This document shows, piece by piece, positions 57,129 through 64,000 of a stretch of DNA of 64,000 nucleotides. Below the pieces are notes generated by a model. It saw nothing but the letters and a program-made list of their open reading frames with translations. It had not been told where the DNA came from and ran no database searches. The stretch is from the NCBI GenBank assembly GCA_021014945.1, contig MU266413.1, forward strand, positions 8,286 to 72,285. The letters are read 5' to 3'. Every line of letters begins with the position of its first letter. Within the stretch, counting starts at the first letter, position 1. This stretch comes from Leucogyrophana mollusca (Eukaryota > Basidiomycota > Agaricomycetes > Boletales). A program made the position numbers and the translations under genes.

Positions 57129-57645
57129 TAGGACCTTGAAGACCCACAGGTCATGGAAAGTTTGTGTACCTTACATTTCTGTGTACGATTGCAGTGTTTC
57201 GAACCCACGCAGCGCCTGGTATGACAGATGTGCTGTACGAAAACTCGTCTGCAGAAGCTGGAGGAGAGAAAACCTTTGGATGCATCGATCCTGGTTGCAA
57301 CTTTTTGGTGAGCACCTTGAAACAGGATACAACCGTCACGGAAGTTCACCACAGCTGCATATATCTCGAACTGGTGGGTCATTTCGGTCACGAACAGTGA
57401 GCACTTCATGTATATCACATGGAAAGTATTTGGAAAGCATATATTTGATAGTATGTCGACACAGAGTCATCCCTCGTCTCCCGAGCGCGGCAACTACATA
57501 TATACTCCTAACCGTATGTCGCCAATATGAAACGATGAACATGAGTGGAGCTTGATGTTGGCGCGTGGACAATCTGGGTCGTGCCCCGAAATATTCCGAC
57601 CAGCTTCGCATGCTCACGGACTTGTTCTCGTGCCCACCATTGACC
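57129..57645. other. intergenic, no gene seen
   Basis: Between the F-box-like gene and the amidohydrolase fragment. Short frames only. Confidence 0.45.
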
Positions 57646-57998
57646 ATGGCGGCGCACAGATACCGGCTATATCTTCTCGCCATCCTCCTCTCGCTAGCTC
57701 TCTACCAAGTCTCCAAACCACCGCGCACACGCATTTCGTCCGCCGAACAAGACCGCCGGGCCGACATCCTCGCCCGCTGTGCGTACGCCAAAGCACCCGC
57801 TGGGCCTCCGCCGACGTTCCACGCGCGTCAACAGTCTGATCGCTACGTCCGGGGCACGAACCCCGTCCTCGTGAAGAACGCGACGATCTGGACCGGGGAC
57901 GACGTGGACGAGGTGGTGCGTGGGGACGTGCTTCTTGCGCACGGGCTTATCAAGGCGGTCGGCGTGGTCCCTCTGGACGTCTATCTGACGCGTGCGGA
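57646..57998 (+). pseudogene. truncated amidohydrolase, 5' fragment only
   Basis: The frame from the ATG at 57646 encodes a membrane anchor (YRLYLLAILLSLALYQV), a basic/polar stretch, then the start of an amidohydrolase-family fold: VLVKNATIWTG, GDVLLAHGLIKAVG. Full-length relatives go on for about 400 residues with the metal-binding HxH. Here the resemblance ends at about 58000, and the following bases are the antisense of the holo-ACP synthase gene. The frame could still be transcribed but cannot give an active enzyme. Confidence 0.7.
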
Positions 57999-58062
57999 GG
58001 TACATGCTAGATGCTGCATGTTTGTGTATTGCAGCTCAGAGAACCACATCACGACCATCGAC

Positions 58063-58515
58063 TCACTGAGCTTCAGCCAGTACGGATGCAAAGACATATT
58101 CCCCATCATGACTGACAGACACGTGCAGTGCACCGACGTTGCCACTAGCATCACTGCTCGCACTAGGGCGAGCCGACGGATGGTAAAGCAATGAAGGCTT
58201 CACGCCATTGATCATGCTTGTGAATGTGAGCTCTTTCCAAGTCGGGCGAATAGGATACAGGGCCTTGTATGCCGCTTCCTTCACAGCCCACCTACGAGGG
58301 TGAGATTGATGAAAACGCGTCTAGAAAATCCTATAGTTGACATACCGAACGGCAAGGAAGCGTACCCGCAGCTGTTCATTGGTCGAGAGGGTGTTGTATA
58401 TACTCAGCTCGTCCACACTTAGGATTCGTGATGCAAGCCTTGAGGGCCTTCTGGCGAACAAGGATGCGAGACGGGGGACATGTAAAATATCCACACCAAT
58501 ACCGTGGATAGGCAT
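58063..58515 (-). CDS. holo-[acyl-carrier-protein] synthase, Ppt2-like
   Basis: Two exons, 58515-58346 and 58291-58063 (54-nt intron), close to 132 residues, the usual length of AcpS-type enzymes. It starts MPIHGIGVDILHVPRL, containing the Mg-binding GxGxD motif, and exon 2 begins WAVKEAAYKAL, the second signature with catalytic Glu and Lys. HVSVSHDGEYVFASV closes the fold. The enzyme moves 4'-phosphopantetheine from CoA to a carrier-protein serine. In fungi this small AcpS type (Ppt2) serves the mitochondrial acyl carrier protein needed for lipoate and respiratory complex I. The start chosen is the family start; an upstream in-frame extension exists but looks like a leader. Confidence 0.9.
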
Positions 58516-58618
58516 GGCACAAAGCAACAAGACACAAATTAGCGCCACCGTTACCACCGAGAACGTTCCAGGAAAGGCAATCCTGAACTCTCCGCCAACC
58601 ACATTGACCTCAAGGTCG
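58516..58618. promoter_or_regulatory. 103-bp bidirectional promoter
   Basis: This is the only sequence between the divergent ATGs of the holo-ACP synthase and the second J-protein, both predicted mitochondrial. No TATA is evident. Confidence 0.45.
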
Positions 58619-59663
58619 ATGATGGTGATGGCGATGAGGCCGGTCTTGGCCTGGCCGCCCGCCCGGTTGCCCCTTCGGCCATTTATACCCAATACGCAGT
58701 TATGTCTGGGTCGATCATGGTCTCTCTCTCGGTCGTCAGTACTGCACCGAGAACATGACTTAAGTCACTGTTTCTCAACCAGCTTCCGTCGGTCTGCGGA
58801 CCACAACGACTTCTCAAGGCACTACCAAACACTTGGCCTGCAGAGAGGAGCTACTAGCCAGGAGATCAAGGTATGCGGAAAGACCTTGGCTTAATGTTGA
58901 ATTTTACCGACACATTCTTGAAGTCTCGCTATTACGAGGCAGGTTGCAGGTATTCGGGCGCTTTTCCATTCCTAACGACGAGCCCATCTTTAGCTAAGCA
59001 AGATGTATCACCCGGACACAGCTAAAGAGGGTCAAGCATCCCTAGTACAACTTCAGAAAGTCAAAGACGCCTACTCTGTCCTCGGAAATCCCAAGAAACG
59101 GTTCGTTGGCACTTACCTATCGTCCGTACCATCATCCTCAGCCCCTACGTTGCGTCAGGAAAAAATACGACGACGACCTTGCCCTTTATATCTCCCTTGC
59201 TTCTTCTTTTGAAGGCCGACCGGTAACAAAAGCAGAACGCGAGCAAACTTGGCAGGTGCACAAATCTGGGAACTACACTTTCTATCGGCCCCCACCAGGA
59301 TATTGGACTATGAAGGCTGAAATGGAAGCCGAGAAAATGAAGAAAAAACCCGAGAAAAAACCAAATCAGACCATGGCTCGTGCTCCATCCCAGCAGCCCA
59401 TTGACGAACGGCTCCTTCCGATGGACCACCTTATACATCTGTTCGCTGTCCTCCTCGCACAGCGCGACACTAGAATCATAGTCGTTGTGCACTTCACGGT
59501 CGTAATCCTCACAGGCATTTTTGTCGTAGACCTGGTGCTGCGAATTCAAGCACGTCTGAGAAATTGGTTGACGGAAATGGCTATGTCTTGGGCAGGAGAA
59601 AAGGGAGCAGAGGCAGACAATCACAAAGGCAGAAAGGAAGCAGAGGACACTGGACTGGCATGA
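58619..59663 (+). CDS. J-domain co-chaperone, mitochondrial-type, copy B
   Basis: Three exons, 58619-58870, 58994-59100 and 59159-59663, close to 287 residues. The N-terminus (RPVLAWPPARLPLRPF, with further Arg and no acids) fits a mitochondrial presequence. The J-domain (RHYQTLGLQRGATSQEIK ... SKMYHPDTAK ... AYSVLGNPKKR) keeps HPD. The linker carries NYTFYRPPPGYW, nearly the same as in copy A. A hydrophobic helix follows (IIVVVHFTVVILTGIFVVDLVL), with a polar tail. Both introns lie at the same places in the J-domain as in copy A. It is a class C J-protein, probably membrane-anchored. Confidence 0.85.
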
Positions 59664-60404
59664 CGTTGTGTTTGGCTCACCCACAGCAGCGATCTACATG
59701 GAATCTCGCTTGAACATCGAGAGGATCCATACCGCTTGGTCAGTCCCACGGCTCTATTCATTCGCGCGCGGGCGCGGGGCAGGCCTTCGAGGGCACACGA
59801 ACGGACGTCCTCAAGTCGAGACGAGATCCCCATGCTGAATCTAGGAGTCTCCTGGCGAAACTACCAAGTAATAGTGACAGGGGCCCAAGTGAAGTGGGGA
59901 CACTGCACTCTGTACATTACACGTCACTTACTTGAACATAGAGTGCACGCCTGGGTGCCCTTCTACTCTGTTTATAAGATCTGTTCCAGCGCAGAAACTT
60001 TGTGAGAAAGGCAACCTTGATATCTCACGAGTCCAATGATATTGCCTTGCAACCTCAAGACTGGTGATCGCCGCGCCAACAAGGTTAGCGTTGGGATGCG
60101 CGTCCGCTCGCATACCATGCCGCCCGCGGGTACCCCATTTTCTCAGAAGTTTTCGCTCTCCTCCAGCAGTTGAGGGCACGCTGTGAAGGAAAGGAGCGTC
60201 AAGAAACAGCGGGATGCCCAAATGCACTTTCTTGGCAATGAACGAATAGCTGACCAGTGCCCAAGCACTGGAGCGATCAGCTCGTAAAATGGAAACCGCA
60301 TCGGATTACACGGGATGTCAATGCGCCGAGTAACGAGGGAAACGAAATTTACATTAACGAGAAGAACAATCCAATAGCATGGGTGAAACGTTGCGTTATA
60401 GCGC
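59664..60404. other. intergenic, no gene seen
   Basis: Convergent 3' ends of the J-protein and the Cys-module gene flank this 0.7-kb stretch. Nothing was recognised. Confidence 0.5.
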
Positions 60405-63400
60405 CTATGTCCTGACAGCAGCCCACCGTGGCTCCAACTTGAATTTTTGTTTTGCCTTTGCTTGACGCCTTTTCATTCGTGCTCGACATCGCTCGCAAAG
60501 GGCCCCCGAGGCAGTGGATGAGAGTTTGCGATGACACATGCCACACGAACGCTGCCGAGAGGAGGAACAAATCAAACAAAGTGGTAACACAAGAGGGCCA
60601 ATAATGATTTCTCACAGTAGACGGCGACATTCCTTCATCTTCTGTGCCACTCGGATTTGGATCCACGAGGTGGTCACGAACATCGGCTTCTTCGGTTTCT
60701 TCTGTTGCATGGCGATGATGGCTGGTATTTGCCATAGCGGCTGGTGTGGAATGAGCCGGTGTCGGACGAACGATAGCCACAGGCGCATTGATAGGGTGGT
60801 TCGCTTTCCTTCGCTTTCGAGAGCGCAAAGGGGCGGTTGTCAAAGGCCCGGTCTGTTTGTTGAGCGTCAGACGACTAAACCCACTGAGTCTGACCATAAG
60901 CACCTGAGCTGTAGCCACTGGAGTCACGGAGGGGTCCTGAATAGATTGTGAAGGAAGTGGACTAGGCTGCACGGCCAGCGGTAGTGGGTACATTGGATGA
61001 CCATACGGTTGGCCATAGGAGCCTGGTGGATGCATGTAGGGGCCCGGCATGTAAGAGTAAGGATAGGGCGGGTATGGAGTGTAGGAATGGGGAGGGTACC
61101 CTTGGTATGAATTATAATGCTGTATTGGATACGGTATAGGCTGGGGAACTTGTACTTGTTCGGTTGCTTGCGCTGTGGAGGACGACATCGAACCGACCGT
61201 GAATGGGGTAGGGGGATACGGGGCATTATATGGGGGCATACCATACGGCGAGGGCATGTAGTATGGCACCGGATATTGCGGTTGCATGGGGGTCATGTGG
61301 GGTAACGGGCCCGTCGCGTTGGATGAGGCGGGCTGTGAGAGAGCGACGGAGAAAGCATGTTGACCTGGCGTTGCCTTGGGTCGCCTCCTGCGCATGACGG
61401 GGTGTGGAACCGGTTTAGGGAGGGGTGGAAGTGGCGTCCAATATGTCGGAACATTTGTTTCGGGAATCTGGGCCGCAGAAACGGATGTACTGCTGCTTGC
61501 TAAAGGTGACTGCGAGGACGAGGCGGTTTCTTCTGTAGCCACCTGTAACTGACAGTTAGTGCCAAATATCGAACATTTATAGTCCCAGAACTTGCAGAAG
61601 GGGGAATGAGGGGGTCATTAATCGCCACTGGCTCTTGATGACCTCGGTCGAGAGAAGGAACCCTTTCTGGTGTTGCCGACCCAGATGCCTCGGCATTCGA
61701 GTTCTCCAGAGCGGGAGTATCATTGAGGCACACTCCATCTCCTTCGACCACATTTGGTTGGGGCAAAGTAGCCCTCTTCTTTGCGTTCTTAGCGCGCGAT
61801 GCTTTGGGTTGCTTGGGTGGCCTGGGCTCCCCCAGCTTGCGCGGGGATAGGGGAGGAAGCTCACCCCGGTCACGAAGCCTTCTGTTGTTTCTGACCCAAC
61901 GATCGTGCTCGCGGCAGGGATCGCACATCTTCCACGGGACATGGGGTGCGAGGAGGTTGAAACATGTCTTCACTGAGCAGACATGGTTGTCACGGCGAAT
62001 ACCACGCGCGGCGGGGGGTATTCCGGCCATTTGTCTTAATGATTCCTTTAAAGAGGTGGATTAGATGGGAGGGTGAGTTCGAAAGAATGATACCGATTCA
62101 CCATAGTCTTCTCGTCGTCAAATTCATCTTCACGCGATCCACGCACGATATCAATAGGTGCGCTCGTAAAAAGCGGTTCCAAAAGTTGTACTTTTCTGGG
62201 TTCTCCCTCGGCATCAGTTTCGTCACCACCCTCTCCATCACGCTGTGGCCCAACTGCTTTCATATCCTTCTCCCTTACGCGTTTTAGTCCGCTATGGAAC
62301 CGGTTTTGCAAACGATGCTGCTCGCACCGGCGATACTTGTAGTGGCCAGAGAGTATCCTGTGGCAGTGGGATACAGTACACATCCGTGCGGGGAGGACCG
62401 GGCCTTGCACTGAGCCATCTTCTGCAAAAACTGGTCCAGGGCCATCGATTTGCTCGATAATCTTCGCTTCCCATTCATTAAAAGCTTCGGGGCTTTCTGA
62501 GAGCGGCTAAAAGGGGGTACATAAGTACCTTTGGGACGAAGGTAGGGCGGCACACAAACCGGGAGGCCAGCCTCAGCGCGTTTCTTGTCTTCCTCCTCTC
62601 GGAGTGCATCTAGCTCTGCGTTGGCTGCAGACCTCGATTCCTTCCACTTGGCACGCTTGGTAATTCCGTAGGAACGGTATCTATTCCTGCAAGGCTCACA
62701 CATTTTGAAGAAGTAGTCGCCTGGAATGATGGCTTTGCAGCCTTTTACAGAACAATAACGCGCAAGCGATGACGACGGCGAGGGCTCATGGGTGTTGCTG
62801 GATGATGGCCCAGGTATTTCGGGGCCTCCGGGATATCCATCTGGTTCGATGGATTGTGACTGATGCAAATGGCCGCCCTCTACAGCAGAATTAGCTTGCG
62901 GGGAGGCGTCAGGATTAGTCTGATTTGACTGGCTGATCGACTCGGGGAGGGTCAGGGCTCCAGCTAGCTCTGAGCTCTGAGACGAGAAAAGGCGAGGATC
63001 AAGAGCGTTATTAGGCCACGGAGAGGGCGATGCCGACAGGTAAGGACCTGTGTTATGAGAAGAGACGAGCTAACGTGAATTATTCGACCGGTGCTAATGG
63101 ATTAAATCAGGTGGACGAGCTTACCTCTGTTGACCCATCATGGGAATTCGTCTGCGAACGCCTCGAGGGGCATGAATCAGCTTCCTGGGCATGTTCTTCC
63201 TCAGGATGTTCAGGCATCCACACAGCCAGACGCTGGTCGGGGTCAACGGGATTTTGAGCTTGTGACAATATCGCTGCCTTCTCTAATTTCCGCTTCGCCC
63301 GTTTGGTTACTGCATAGATACGATGCCGACCGCGACAATCCTCACACATTTTATTCGCGGCATCCTGAGGCAAGAGCTTGCTACAGCCTCGTACGGAACA

Positions 63401-63577
63401 ACGACGCTCTGGAGATCCATGGTCCCCATTTACAGAAACTTCAGCGAGCTGAGGTACGGAGGAGAGTGCGTCGATTGGGGAACCTTCTACCGTTGGAATT
63501 GCAGGTATCGTACTTGTACTTGTCCCAGCATGGTGGGCGTCAAAGGAAAGATTGTCTCCATAATTCACGATCCGCAT
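60405..63577 (-). CDS. protein with five Cys-pair (putative zinc) modules
   Basis: Proposed exons: 63577-63125, 62976-62529, 62496-62102, 62045 to about 61590, 61542-60616 and 60551-60405. The junction before 61542 is unresolved; all others agree in phase. Five related modules follow one another: CSVRGCSKLL...KMCEDC, CSVKGCKAII...KMCEPC, CTVSHCHRIL...RRCEQH, CSVKTCFNLL...KMCDPC and CGMCHRKL...LCERC. The first four have C-x4-C, then a second Cys pair (or Cys-His) after about 12 residues, and a basic tail (for example RHRIYAVTKRAKRK). Between modules 4 and 5 is a Pro/Tyr-rich disordered stretch (PYPPYPYSYMPGPY). Zinc binding and nucleic-acid contact are inferred from the spacing and basic tails. 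I recall similar unnamed Agaricomycete proteins, but no function. Confidence 0.75.
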
Positions 63578-63753
63578 GCCGCCCTATGGAGGAGCGATCG
63601 CTGAGTATAATCGCCAGGCTCGTATAGTCGTCGTCGTCACCAGTCGTATCGAAGGATGATTGAATTAAGGTTTATGCGGCCACTGAGTTTGAATGTGGTC
63701 ACTGGTAAGCGGCAGAGTTCCAAGCCGAAGAAACCAAATCATATGTAATGATT

Positions 63754-64000
63754 TCAACGTTGCATATAGTTTTGTTGCTCGGTCGACTGTCCAGTCCTCT
63801 CCGCATCTTGCAGTCCTTTTAGGCAGTGAAAGACAGCATTGATCCCATCCCTCACAATATCAACGTCCTCCTGCACAACTCTTTTCACGAGTGAGGAGGT
63901 TTTGTCTGGATGCCACCGAAGCAGCGAACTTCGAATCCTTTCTCTCCTTGTCGTGATATTCGATCGAACTGAAAGGGACTCGAAGAGAAATTCCGAAATC
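63754..64000 (-). CDS. 3' end of a gene with an RWHPDK motif (NFKBIL1/J-like)
   Basis: An open frame runs from the window edge to a TGA at 63754. It encodes RRERIRSSLLRWHPDKTSSLVKRV followed by an amphipathic helix and a short tail. The xRWHPDK element within a helix-rich block is the C-terminal hallmark of fungal proteins related to the NF-kappa-B-inhibitor-like 1 / J-like group. The N-terminal part is outside the window, so the assignment is tentative. Confidence 0.6.
   Translation of the reverse strand, partial: ISEFLFESLSVRSNITTRRERIRSSLLRWHPDKTSSLVKRVVQEDVDIVRDGINAVFHCLKGLQDAERTGQSTEQQNYMQR

Overview
The window reads as nuclear DNA of a basidiomycete fungus, most likely an Agaricomycete. 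Genes are cut by many short spliceosomal introns, mostly 45-70 nt with GT(A/G)-AG ends. The families present are typical of mushrooms: an HGDLKG-type TKL protein kinase, F-box proteins, an Iks1 kinase, a DUF7137-like surface protein and a protein with repeated cysteine modules. No operons, CRISPR arrays or convincing tRNA/rRNA genes were seen. Exon coordinates were derived by hand from splice signals and reading-phase agreement; where I say the phases close, the summed exons form one open frame.

Layout. 1-2665: the 5' part of a Ty1/copia LTR retrotransposon on the minus strand, with LTR, tRNA-iMet-type primer site and a frameshifted polyprotein. 2.8-6.4 kb: a kinase with a repetitive N-terminus, and a small unknown gene just upstream of it. 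7.1-19.2 kb: two inverted paralogous amino-acid permeases (Mup1/LAT-like) with identical intron positions. They enclose a predicted small secreted peptide precursor with hexapeptide repeats, a small uncertain gene and a hydroxyornithine acyltransferase of the siderophore type. 19.2-25.7 kb: a gene-poor stretch. 25.7-30.1 kb: a MOB4/phocein (STRIPAK) gene with a long acidic tail, divergent from an NCS1 purine-cytosine permease. 31.7-41.4 kb: a Ybp/ALF4/glomulin-family gene, an F-box gene with a decayed tandem copy, Iks1 kinase, and a Gln/Gly-rich DUF7137-like protein. 42.7-48.6 kb: two disordered, probably lineage-specific proteins, one with a predicted GC-AG intron. 49.6-53.2 kb: queuine tRNA-ribosyltransferase subunit 2 and a mitochondrial-type J-protein. 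55.5-59.7 kb: an F-box-like/LRR gene, a truncated amidohydrolase, a holo-ACP synthase (Ppt2-like) and a second J-protein. 60.4-63.6 kb: a protein with five Cys-pair modules. 63.75-64 kb: the 3' end of a gene with an RWHPDK motif.

How they may work together. Mostly these are unrelated housekeeping and accessory genes. Real functional pairings are few: holo-ACP synthase and a mitochondrial-type J-protein share a 103-bp bidirectional promoter, and the MOB4 and NCS1 genes share a 324-bp one with GATA-like sites. The most novel item is the 80-residue secreted precursor at 11.2-11.65 kb, whose 18-bp minisatellite encodes tandem NWATPR units.
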